Source of the DNA: Rikenellaceae bacterium
GTDB lineage: Bacteria; Bacteroidota; Bacteroidia; Bacteroidales; UBA932
Assembly: GCA_900769385.1 (NCBI GenBank)
Contig: CAAGGO010000029.1
Span: 1-7,030, forward strand
Reading direction: 5' to 3'
Length of the DNA: 7,030 nt
Part shown: piece by piece, positions 1 to 6,163 of the stretch
How positions within the stretch are numbered: the first letter of the stretch is position 1
Layout of the letters: each line of letters opens with the position of its first letter
Program-made: the position numbers and the translations under genes
The notes under the pieces: generated by a model
Database searches by the model: none
The model's input: the letters and a program-made list of their open reading frames with translations, nothing else
What the model was told of the DNA's origin: nothing

Positions 1-37
1 TAAGTGACGTCTTGTTATATTGGAATTTGATTGCCAT
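1..37 (-). CDS. ntpD: V-type ATP synthase subunit D, N-terminal fragment (cut by window edge)
   Basis: Only the first 12 codons are visible. They begin at an ATG (complement of 35-37) placed 2 nt after the TAA stop of subunit B, and translate as MAIKFQYNKTSL. A short basic N-terminus of this kind, with an N-K-T-S/x-L pattern, is typical of V/A-type subunit D, the central-shaft coiled coil that rotates inside the A3B3 head. Position supports the call: D directly follows B in the E-DUF2764-A-B-D-I-K operons of Bacteroidetes, spirochaetes and chlamydiae. The rest of the gene lies outside the window, so length and integrity cannot be judged. A different small gene starting here is possible but less likely. 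Confidence 0.75.
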   Translation of the reverse strand, partial: MAIKFQYNKTSL

Positions 38-39
38 AC

Positions 40-1362
40 TTAGTTACCTTTCCAGTATTTTTCTACAAGGTTCTGTTTGATACCAAGCTCTTCCGGCTTG
101 AAGTATTTGCCGAACAAATCCCAAGCTGTGTCAAGCATCTGGTCAATTTTAATGTTCACGTCAATTGCAAGCAGTTTGTTTGAGTAGTCTTTTGCATAGT
201 CAAGACAACGCAAATCGTAGTCACTCAAATCAAAACCGTTTTCCAATTTTGTTTTTGCATTGGCTGCATCCGCATACAGACGTACACCGGTATTCATCAC
301 CTGACCGTGGTCTTCACGTGTCTGCTTGCCAATTACAAGCTGTTTCAGACGGCTCAATGAACGGAACGGGTCAATAATAACCTTTCCGGTATCTGTATCT
401 GTTCTCAAGAACAGCTGTCCCTCAGTGATGTAACCTGTGTTGTCCGGAATGGCGTGGGTAATGTCTCCGTCATTCAATGTAGTTACGGCAATGATTGTAA
501 TTGATCCGCCGTCGGGAAGCTGAACTGCCTTCTCGTAGATTTTTGCAAGGTCTGAGTAAAGTGAGCCCGGCATTGAGTCTTTTGAAGGGATCTGGTCCAT
601 ACGGTTGCTTACAATTGAAAGGGCATCTGCATACAGGGTCATATCTGTAAGAAGTACAAGCACTTTCTCATTTTTGTCCACTGCAAAGTACTCTGCAGCT
701 GTAAGTGCCATATCAGGGATAAGCAGACGCTCTACCGGTGGCTGCTCAGTGGTATTTACAAATGAGATGATTTTGTTCAATGCACCTGCGTTCTCAAACA
801 TCTGTTTGAAGTACAGGTAGTCATCATTTGTAAGACCCATACCACCAAGGATAATCTTGTCTACATCCGCTCTAAGAGCCACGTTTGCCATAACCTGGTT
901 ATATGGCTGGTCTGCATTGGCAAAGAAAGGGATCTTCTGGCCTGATACAAGTGTGTTGTTAAGGTCAATACCTGCAATACCAGTAGGAATCAGCTGAGAA
1001 GGCTGTTTTCTTCTGTATGGGTTTACTGAAGGTCCTCCAATGAAACGTTTCTCACCATCCACCTTAGGACCATTATCTATTGGCTCACCGTATGCGTTGA
1101 AGAAACGTCCGGCAAGCTGCTCACTTACGTTCAATGATGGAGCCTCACCAAAGAAGATTACCTCAGAGTCTGTAGGGATACCCTCAGTTCCTGAGAAAAC
1201 CTGCAATGTTACAAGGTCTCCTTTGATTTTTACAACCTGAGCCAATCTCCCGTCTACGGTAGCAAGCTCGTCGTTGGATACCCCCTGGGCCTTGAGCACT
1301 ACTGTGGCTTTTGTTATGGCCTCAAGCTGTGTATATATTCGTTGAAATGCTTTAGTTGTCAT
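40..1362 (-). CDS. ntpB: V-type ATP synthase subunit B (non-catalytic nucleotide-binding subunit)
   Basis: This is the B subunit (also called atpB in V-type nomenclature) that alternates with subunit A in the cytoplasmic A3B3 hexamer of the rotary ATPase. The 440-residue length is normal for the family. Residues 1-75 form the N-terminal beta-barrel. Around residues 141-150, where catalytic subunits carry a P-loop, the sequence is GQKIPFFANA with no GxxGxGKT, as expected for a regulatory B subunit. The segment LVLLTDMTLYADAL (236-249) occupies the Walker B position. SLSRL at 335-339 contains the probable arginine finger, R338, by comparison with characterised B subunits; TREDH at 348-352 is also conserved. 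The ATG overlaps the TGA of subunit A as ATGA (1359-1362), suggesting translational coupling. The first codon is fixed by this overlap. The gene ends in TAA, 2 nt before subunit D. Confidence 0.97.
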   Translation of the reverse strand: MTTKAFQRIYTQLEAITKATVVLKAQGVSNDELATVDGRLAQVVKIKGDLVTLQVFSGTEGIPTDSEVIFFGEAPSLNVSEQLAGRFFNAYGEPIDNGPKVDGEKRFIGGPSVNPYRRKQPSQLIPTGIAGIDLNNTLVSGQKIPFFANADQPYNQVMANVALRADVDKIILGGMGLTNDDYLYFKQMFENAGALNKIISFVNTTEQPPVERLLIPDMALTAAEYFAVDKNEKVLVLLTDMTLYADALSIVSNRMDQIPSKDSMPGSLYSDLAKIYEKAVQLPDGGSITIIAVTTLNDGDITHAIPDNTGYITEGQLFLRTDTDTGKVIIDPFRSLSRLKQLVIGKQTREDHGQVMNTGVRLYADAANAKTKLENGFDLSDYDLRCLDYAKDYSNKLLAIDVNIKIDQMLDTAWDLFGKYFKPEELGIKQNLVEKYWKGN

Positions 1363-3104
1363 TGGCTGATAATATTGTCAAGTTGTGTCAGGTATTTTTT
1401 GAATTCATCACTGCCAAATACAGAATAGTTCATCTGGCGCATGATGTTGATCATATTCTTGTAGTGTGCTGCACACTCCTCAAATCCATCAAACTCAATA
1501 GGAGCATCACAAACCTCAAGCACCTTGTTGAGCATAAACTCCTGACGGTCCATTGGGGTAGAACAGTCAATGCTGTCAAATGCATCCTGTTGAAGGATAA
1601 TGAAGTCAATCAGCTCACTCTTCCAGTAGCGGTTGTGGTACTCCATAGGAACGCCGTCATCACCAAGGATATTGATCTGCTCGTAAGCCTCTTTACCTCT
1701 AAGGATATAGTTCTTTGCCTTATTTACTTTCTCAACCCACTGAGGATCCACTTTTGCATTCAAGTACTCGGCAATCTCAGGATACTCAAGATATTTTGAA
1801 TATGAATCAATAGGGTCTACGGCAGGGTATCTCTTGCGGTCTGCACGGCTCTGGTTAAGTGCGTAGAAACATCTTGCAGCTTTCTTTGTACTCTCAGTTA
1901 CAGGCTCCTTAAGGTTACCGCCGGCAGGTGATACTGTACCAATGAATGTTACTGAACCTGTTTCACCATTGTTCAATTTTACAATACCTGCCCTTGCATA
2001 GAAGTTTGAAATGATTGCAGGAAGGTCAACCGGAAACGCATCTGCACCAGGAAGCTCCTCCATACGGTTACTCATCTCCCTAAGAGCCTGAGCCCAACGT
2101 GAAGTTGAGTCTGCAAGAAGAAGAACCTTCAAACCCATTGCCCTATAGTACTCACCAATGGTCATAGCTGTATAAACAGATGCTTCACGGGCAGCAACCG
2201 GCATGTTTGAAGTATTACAGATAATGGTTGTACGCTCACTCAATTTACGTCCTGTACGGGCATCAATAAGTTCAGGGAACTCTGCAAAGATCTCCACAAC
2301 CTCATTTGCACGCTCTCCGCAGGCAGCCATAATGATAACGTCGGCCTCACCCTGTTTTGCAATTGCGTGCTGAAGCACTGTTTTACCGCAACCGAAAGGA
2401 CCAGGGATAAATCCAGTACCACCCTCAGCCATAGGATTAAGGGTATCAATACACCTGACACCAGTCTCCATAATTCTGTATGGTCTTGGTTTCTCCTTAT
2501 AACCTCCAATGGCAACTTTTACCGGCCATTTCTGAACCATTGTAACATTATGGTCCTCACCATTCTCATCAGTAACTACAGCAACAGTCTCAGATGCTTT
2601 GTAGCTTCCCGATGGTTTTACTGATTTAACTGTATATTCACCCTTAAAGCTGAATGGCACCATAATTTTATGAGGCAACCATCCCTCTTTAACCTCACCA
2701 AGCCAATCTGCGGCAATAACTTTGTCACCAGGTTTGGCAATAGGGGAGAACTCCCATTTTTTCTCCATATCAATAGGTGCAGTGTACTCACCTCTCTGAA
2801 GGAATACACCGGTCATAGTGGAAAGGTTGTTCTGCAAACCGTCATAGTTGCTTGAAAGCAGTCCGGGACCCAATGTAGCCTCAAGCATAAAGCCCATAAA
2901 CTCCACATCGTTGCCTTTTCTAACTCCACGGGTACTCTCGTAAACCTGCACAGATGCACTCTTTCCGTTTACCTTTATGACCTCTGCCATAAGCCTGGTA
3001 TCACCAAGCTTGATGTAGCATATTTCATTTTGTGCAACAGGACCATTAACCTCTACTGTTACCAGGTTGGCAATGATACCTGTAACTTTTCCTGTGGTAC
3101 TCAT
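1359..3104 (-). CDS. ntpA: V-type ATP synthase subunit A (catalytic ATPase subunit)
   Basis: This is the catalytic A subunit (atpA in V-type nomenclature), which hydrolyses or makes ATP at the A/B interfaces of the soluble head. It has 581 residues, normal for the family and longer than F-type beta because of the extra non-homologous bulge at about residues 110-195. Visible motifs are the P-loop GPFGCGKT at 235-242 with K241 and T242; GER at 263-265 with E264 as probable catalytic glutamate; Walker B plus signature LLLADSTSRWAQALREMSNR at 328-347; the VSPAGGN loop at 391-397; and the alpha/beta ATPase signature PAVDPIDSYS at 427-436. The GER motif continues as ANEVVE, not the GNEM seen in archaeal and Enterococcus enzymes, which fits the Bacteroidetes/spirochaete branch. 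The start is 6 nt after the DUF2764 stop; the stop overlaps the start of subunit B by 4 nt. Confidence 0.98.
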   Translation of the reverse strand: MSTTGKVTGIIANLVTVEVNGPVAQNEICYIKLGDTRLMAEVIKVNGKSASVQVYESTRGVRKGNDVEFMGFMLEATLGPGLLSSNYDGLQNNLSTMTGVFLQRGEYTAPIDMEKKWEFSPIAKPGDKVIAADWLGEVKEGWLPHKIMVPFSFKGEYTVKSVKPSGSYKASETVAVVTDENGEDHNVTMVQKWPVKVAIGGYKEKPRPYRIMETGVRCIDTLNPMAEGGTGFIPGPFGCGKTVLQHAIAKQGEADVIIMAACGERANEVVEIFAEFPELIDARTGRKLSERTTIICNTSNMPVAAREASVYTAMTIGEYYRAMGLKVLLLADSTSRWAQALREMSNRMEELPGADAFPVDLPAIISNFYARAGIVKLNNGETGSVTFIGTVSPAGGNLKEPVTESTKKAARCFYALNQSRADRKRYPAVDPIDSYSKYLEYPEIAEYLNAKVDPQWVEKVNKAKNYILRGKEAYEQINILGDDGVPMEYHNRYWKSELIDFIILQQDAFDSIDCSTPMDRQEFMLNKVLEVCDAPIEFDGFEECAAHYKNMINIMRQMNYSVFGSDEFKKYLTQLDNIISQ

Positions 3105-3110
3105 ATATTT

Positions 3111-3725
3111 TTAATCTAATTTTTTGTTTCCAATTCCGTTGAATGTGCCCCTTACTTCATCAACAAGCTTGCGGAACATTTCTTCACCCGCCTTGCGGTC
3201 CAATTTGTTCCATCTGTCAATAAGTTTTCCTTTGGCAAGAAAAGCAAGAATCACATCCATATCAAATGTGCCGTAAGTATTGAGGGTATTTATATAATCC
3301 CATTTGAACTTGTCAAGCATCTGCTCTTTCTCAAGAATATTTTTGTTGGCAAATATTCCCGACAATTTGTTCAAGTCTTCCTCCGACAATCCCAAATCCA
3401 CACTGTTGCCAACCTGAATCTTGTATTGCTCACCGTCTCTTTCCAATTTGGTTGCAACAAAATCCACTTTACGGTTCCTTATCTCAAGATCCAAAGCAAA
3501 GTACAATCTGATGAACCTGTTTTTGCATTTGAATGCAGCCTTGTAGAAATGTGGTGACAGGTTCTTCTCTTCAGAACCAAACTCGAGCCACTCAACAAAA
3601 CGTCTGTCTTTCTCACTGCTGCTCAACAAAATGGAATCCCTTATGGTTTCGTACGAGAAACTTTTGTTGTCTGCATTAAGGACAAGTTCTGGCAATCCGG
3701 CAATTATGTAATGATAATTCCCCAT
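3111..3725 (-). CDS. DUF2764 family protein, V-ATPase-associated (possible subunit C equivalent), short form
   Basis: The gene lies between V-ATPase subunits E and A, the position that DUF2764 proteins take in Bacteroidetes, spirochaete and chlamydial V-ATPase operons. The 204-residue product starts with YHYIIAGLPEL (4-14), the hallmark N-terminus of the family. It then has a basic segment FKCKNRFIR (65-73) and a helical C-terminal half with W142, Y152 and DRW at 170-172. No membrane segment or signal peptide is apparent. Its place in the operon, and the lack of a recognisable C (V-type d-like) gene next to it, suggest that it fills the socket role linking shaft to ring; this is inference, not shown by the sequence. 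From memory, Bacteroides relatives are about 270-280 residues, with extra sequence between the N-terminal motif and the FKCKN-like block, so this looks like a compact version. The reading frame is intact. Gaps are 12 nt to E and 6 nt to A. Confidence 0.85.
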   Translation of the reverse strand: MGNYHYIIAGLPELVLNADNKSFSYETIRDSILLSSSEKDRRFVEWLEFGSEEKNLSPHFYKAAFKCKNRFIRLYFALDLEIRNRKVDFVATKLERDGEQYKIQVGNSVDLGLSEEDLNKLSGIFANKNILEKEQMLDKFKWDYINTLNTYGTFDMDVILAFLAKGKLIDRWNKLDRKAGEEMFRKLVDEVRGTFNGIGNKKLD

Positions 3726-3737
3726 ACAAATTATTGT

Positions 3738-4349
3738 TTAGCCAAAAAGAAGCTCTTTAGTCTTTGGTCTAAGATATTCTGCAATGATATTCTCAAAATC
3801 TTTGTCGGTAAAGCTGAGCATATATCCCTCACCTTTAGGAGAAATTCTGAATCCGCCCTGTATACCTTTGCTGAACTTTACATCAACACCTGCGGAACAG
3901 ATTTTATTAAGGGACTCTTTGGCAAAAGAATCCATATCTTTCTGTTTATCTGCAGGAAGGATAATCTCTAAAGCTACAGAATCAGAATTTGCAGGATTGA
4001 ATGCTGATACTATGGTTTTAAGTGTCTCTTTAAGGAAATCTGTATCAGAAACAGCTGCTTTAACCGGAGCTGCCACTGCTTTAGCTATAATTGCATTCTC
4101 AATCTGCTGTTTTACTGCAGTGAATGCCTGCTGTGATGCCATTTTAACATCATTCTCAGTTTTGGATTTCAACTCAGCTGCATCAGCCTGCGCTTTGGAA
4201 ATGATTTCCTTCGCCTGCTCCTTAGCCTGAGCAATAATCTGTGCAGCCTCATTCTTGGCATTTGCCTTAAGCTGCTCAGCTTCCTGTTTTCCTTTTTGCA
4301 GACCCTCATTATAGAGTTTGTCTGTCAATTCTTGCAACTTGTTTTGCAT
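3738..4349 (-). CDS. ntpE: V-type ATP synthase subunit E (peripheral stalk)
   Basis: This is the first gene of the V-ATPase operon. Subunit E is the peripheral-stalk (stator) protein that holds the A3B3 head against rotation. The 203-residue product has the expected two-part design. Residues 1-90 are a long charged, alanine-rich helix with repeated EAEQLK/AKEQAKEI-type heptads, predicted as coiled coil. Residues about 100-203 are a globular head-binding domain ending in the conserved pattern GGFRISPKGEGYMLSF (165-180) and AEYLRPKTKELLFG (190-203). The ATG is supported by an AGGAG ribosome-binding site 9 nt upstream, which is unusual for this window. A candidate promoter and the upstream terminator show that transcription probably begins just before this gene. 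A separate subunit G/H partner gene is not seen beside it, as in related operons. Confidence 0.95.
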   Translation of the reverse strand: MQNKLQELTDKLYNEGLQKGKQEAEQLKANAKNEAAQIIAQAKEQAKEIISKAQADAAELKSKTENDVKMASQQAFTAVKQQIENAIIAKAVAAPVKAAVSDTDFLKETLKTIVSAFNPANSDSVALEIILPADKQKDMDSFAKESLNKICSAGVDVKFSKGIQGGFRISPKGEGYMLSFTDKDFENIIAEYLRPKTKELLFG

Positions 4350-4358
4350 ATATATAAT

Positions 4359-4363
4359 CTCCT
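4359..4363 (-). promoter_or_regulatory. Shine-Dalgarno-like ribosome-binding site of ntpE
   Basis: The minus strand reads AACAGGAGATTATATATATG. AGGAG sits 9 nt before the ATG of subunit E. None of the other starts in this window (DUF2764, A, B, biotin carrier, OadB) has such a clear motif, in line with the low Shine-Dalgarno use of Bacteroidota. It supports the chosen start and hints at strong initiation on the first gene of the operon. A chance match cannot be excluded. Confidence 0.55.
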
Positions 4364-4388
4364 GTTAATTTTTAAGAAAATAGACTAT

Positions 4389-4396
4389 CAAATTTA
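4389..4396 (-). promoter_or_regulatory. Candidate Bacteroidetes-type -7 promoter element for the V-ATPase operon
   Basis: The minus strand carries TAAATTTG, a full match to the Bacteroidetes -7 consensus TAnnTTTG, about 40 nt before the subunit E start. That would place transcription start near 4380-4385, with a leader of roughly 30-35 nt. The nearest upstream TTTG (within TTTTTG, about 4410-4415) is only 13 nt away, shorter than the roughly 19-21 nt usually seen between the -33 and -7 boxes, so the -33 element is weak or absent. The region is AT-rich, so a chance match is possible. Confidence 0.35.
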
Positions 4397-4464
4397 AGAA
4401 TTATTTATTCAAAAACCTCGCTTTACTTTTAATTTGTCAACAGAATTTATGGTCAAATTGTTTC

Positions 4465-4485
4465 CTGGATTGTCCCATAATCCAG
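4465..4485. repeat. 7-bp perfect inverted repeat between the two operons
   Basis: CTGGATT (4465-4471) and AATCCAG (4479-4485) are exact reverse complements separated by 7 nt. No T-run follows on either strand, so it is not an intrinsic terminator. It lies just past the terminator of the decarboxylase operon and about 70-90 nt upstream of the candidate V-ATPase -7 element. It could be a binding site for a dimeric regulator or a 3'-end RNA structure. No function can be assigned from the sequence. Confidence 0.4.
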
Positions 4486-4494
4486 TTAGCAGGC

Positions 4495-4531
4495 AAAAAA
4501 AAGAGATGACCGGTTAAAGTCATCTCCTTTT
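4495..4531 (-). terminator. Intrinsic (rho-independent) terminator of the decarboxylase operon
   Basis: Read on the minus strand, GAGATGAC (complement of 4519-4526), an 8-nt loop and GTCATCTC (complement of 4503-4510) form a perfect 8-bp stem, immediately followed by eight Ts (complement of 4495-4502). The stem can lengthen through a G-T wobble and A-T pairs between the flanking AAAAG and the T-run. It lies about 24 nt after the oadB stop codon, exactly where the operon should end. Confidence 0.9.
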
Positions 4532-4549
4532 CTATAAAGTTTGTTAATG

Positions 4550-5701
4550 TTATGCAAGGAATGCAAGAAGGATACCTGCTGCAACAGCACTACCAATAAC
4601 ACCTGCTACGTTAGGACCCATAGCGTGCATTAGCAAGTAGTTTCTCTTGTCATACTCCAAACCTACGTTGTTTGATACACGTGCTGCATCTGGAACTGCC
4701 GATACACCTGCATTACCGATAAGAGGGTTGATTTTGTTGCCCTCTTTTAGGAACAAGTTGAAGAACTTCACAAACAATACACCTGCAAATGTTGCAACAA
4801 CAAATGAGAATGCACCAAGGATGAAGATCTTAACTGAGCTCCACTGCAAGAATTTGTCAGCCTGAGTAGAAGCACCTACTGTAATACCGATAAGGATAGT
4901 TACAACGTCGATAAGCGGACCGCTTGCAGTTGTAGCAAGACGTTTGGTAACGCCTGACTCCTTGATAAGGTTACCGAAGAACAACATACCCAATAGTGGA
5001 ATACCTGAAGGTACAATGAATGCTGTTAGAAGGAAACCTACAATAGGGAACAACCTCTTCTCTGTAGGAGATACGGCTCTAGGAGCTTTCATCTTGATAA
5101 GTCTCTCTTTCTCAGTTGTAAGCAGCTTCATAATAGGAGGCTGGATAACTGGAACAAGAGCCATATAAGAGTAAGCTGATACTGCAATTGCACCCATCAA
5201 ATCTGGAGCAAGTCTACCAGAAAGGAAGATAGCAGTAGGACCGTCAGCACCACCGATGATACCGATTGCACCAGCCTCTGAAGGAGAGAAGCCCAATGCA
5301 AGAGCAACTATATAAGCGCCAAAGATACCGAACTGTGCAGCCGCACCAATAAGCATAAGTTTAGGGTTTGAAATCAATGCAGAGAAGTCTGTCATTGCAC
5401 CAATACCCAAGAAAATTAGAGGTGGATACCAACCCTGCTGAACACCTCCGTAGAAAATGTTCAATACAGATCCCTGCTCGTAAACACCTACGTTAAGACC
5501 TGGGAATAATGGAATGTTTCCAATAAGGATACCAAAGCCGATAGGGATAAGAAGCATAGGCTCCCAGTCCTTTGTAATGGCCAGGTAAATGAACACTAGT
5601 CCAATGATGATCATTATGATATGCGCAAGTGTTACGTTGGCAAATCCTGTATACATCAGGAACTGGTTCAAATTATCTAAAATACTAGCTTCGTAAACCA
5701 T
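4550..5701 (-). CDS. oadB: Sodium ion-translocating decarboxylase, beta subunit (OadB/MmdB family)
   Basis: This is the integral-membrane subunit of a biotin-dependent Na+-pumping decarboxylase. It decarboxylates carboxybiotin and moves Na+ out of the cell. The 383-residue product is very hydrophobic with about nine membrane segments (for example 22-41, 112-136, 216-240, 288-312, 355-381). The signature GGADGPTAIF is at 150-159, with D153 matching the essential aspartate (D203) of Klebsiella OadB. Y179 lies 26 residues later, as does Y229 in that protein. INPLIGNAGVSAVP at 324-337 matches the second ion-site region, with N325 and S334 as the likely counterparts of N373 and S382; these equivalences are by eye. 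It is the last gene of its operon, starting 2 nt after the biotin carrier stop and followed by a strong terminator. Subunits of this family serve methylmalonyl-CoA, oxaloacetate or glutaconyl-CoA decarboxylases; methylmalonyl-CoA is most likely in this lineage. Confidence 0.95.
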   Translation of the reverse strand: MVYEASILDNLNQFLMYTGFANVTLAHIIMIIIGLVFIYLAITKDWEPMLLIPIGFGILIGNIPLFPGLNVGVYEQGSVLNIFYGGVQQGWYPPLIFLGIGAMTDFSALISNPKLMLIGAAAQFGIFGAYIVALALGFSPSEAGAIGIIGGADGPTAIFLSGRLAPDLMGAIAVSAYSYMALVPVIQPPIMKLLTTEKERLIKMKAPRAVSPTEKRLFPIVGFLLTAFIVPSGIPLLGMLFFGNLIKESGVTKRLATTASGPLIDVVTILIGITVGASTQADKFLQWSSVKIFILGAFSFVVATFAGVLFVKFFNLFLKEGNKINPLIGNAGVSAVPDAARVSNNVGLEYDKRNYLLMHAMGPNVAGVIGSAVAAGILLAFLA

Positions 5702-5703
5702 AA

Positions 5704-6144
5704 TTAACCGATTATTACAAGTGGAGCACCCTCAAGTACTGAATCACCTTTATCTACTTTAATAGCTGTCACTGTACCGTCAGCGGTAGCCTCAATAACG
5801 TTCTCCATTTTCATAGCCTCTAGAACTATTACTTTGTCGCCACGTTTAACTACATCACCAACTTTAACTGATACCTCAAGGATAACACCTGGAAGTGGAG
5901 AAGTAACTGCATTGCCTGCGCCTGCAGCAGCTGCAGGTTTTGAAACTTTAACCTCTGGAGCACTTGCTGGAGTAGCTTTAGGAGCCATTGGTTTAGATAC
6001 TGGAGCAGCAGCTTTCTTGATTGGTTTCTCAAACTCAACTTTGAATGGAGTTCCGTTTACCTCCACCTCAGCCATTGAGCCATCTACCTCGTTAACGGTA
6101 ACAGCATAGTCATTACCGTTAATTTTCAATTTGTATTCTTTCAT
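5704..6144 (-). CDS. Biotin carboxyl carrier protein of the Na+-pumping decarboxylase
   Basis: This small free-standing biotin carrier shuttles CO2 from the carboxyltransferase subunit to the membrane beta subunit. It has 146 residues. Residues 1-40 form a small beta domain (KEYKLKINGNDYAVTVNEV, typical of gamma/carrier subunits of this group). Residues 45-79 are a flexible Ala/Pro/Lys-rich linker. Residues 80-146 are the biotinyl domain with the canonical EAMKM at 109-113, where K112 is the biotinylated lysine, and a conserved PLPG turn at 83-86. Carrier proteins of methylmalonyl-CoA decarboxylases (MmdC) have this size and layout, whereas oxaloacetate decarboxylases usually fuse the biotin domain to the alpha subunit. 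This favours a methylmalonyl-CoA enzyme but does not prove it. It sits 19 nt after the OadG-like gene and 2 nt before oadB. Confidence 0.95.
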   Translation of the reverse strand: MKEYKLKINGNDYAVTVNEVDGSMAEVEVNGTPFKVEFEKPIKKAAAPVSKPMAPKATPASAPEVKVSKPAAAAGAGNAVTSPLPGVILEVSVKVGDVVKRGDKVIVLEAMKMENVIEATADGTVTAIKVDKGDSVLEGAPLVIIG

Positions 6145-6163
6145 TACGTAAATTCTTTAATGG

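Noticed and set aside
1356..1799. Plus-strand open frame of 147 codons
   Set aside because: It lies opposite the well-conserved C-terminus of V-ATPase subunit A, and its translation shows no recognisable domain. It is an antisense shadow.
3784..4230. Plus-strand open frame of 148 codons
   Set aside because: It lies entirely opposite the subunit E gene, whose alanine/lysine-rich coiled coil leaves the opposite strand free of stops. No domain can be seen.
4435..4440. TTGACA on the minus strand, as a sigma70-type -35 box
   Set aside because: No TATAAT-like element lies 16-18 nt downstream, and Bacteroidota primary sigma factors do not use this consensus. The TAnnTTTG match is the better candidate.
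4503..4526. The terminator hairpin as a bidirectional terminator
   Set aside because: On the plus strand the stem is followed only by CTTTTCT, and no plus-strand gene is present to terminate. A minus-strand role is sufficient.
5834..6109. Plus-strand open frame of 91 codons, and a minus-strand alternate frame at 5850-6038
   Set aside because: Both overlap the biotin carrier gene. The Ala/Pro-rich linker produces low-complexity open frames; the EAMKM-containing frame is the real gene.
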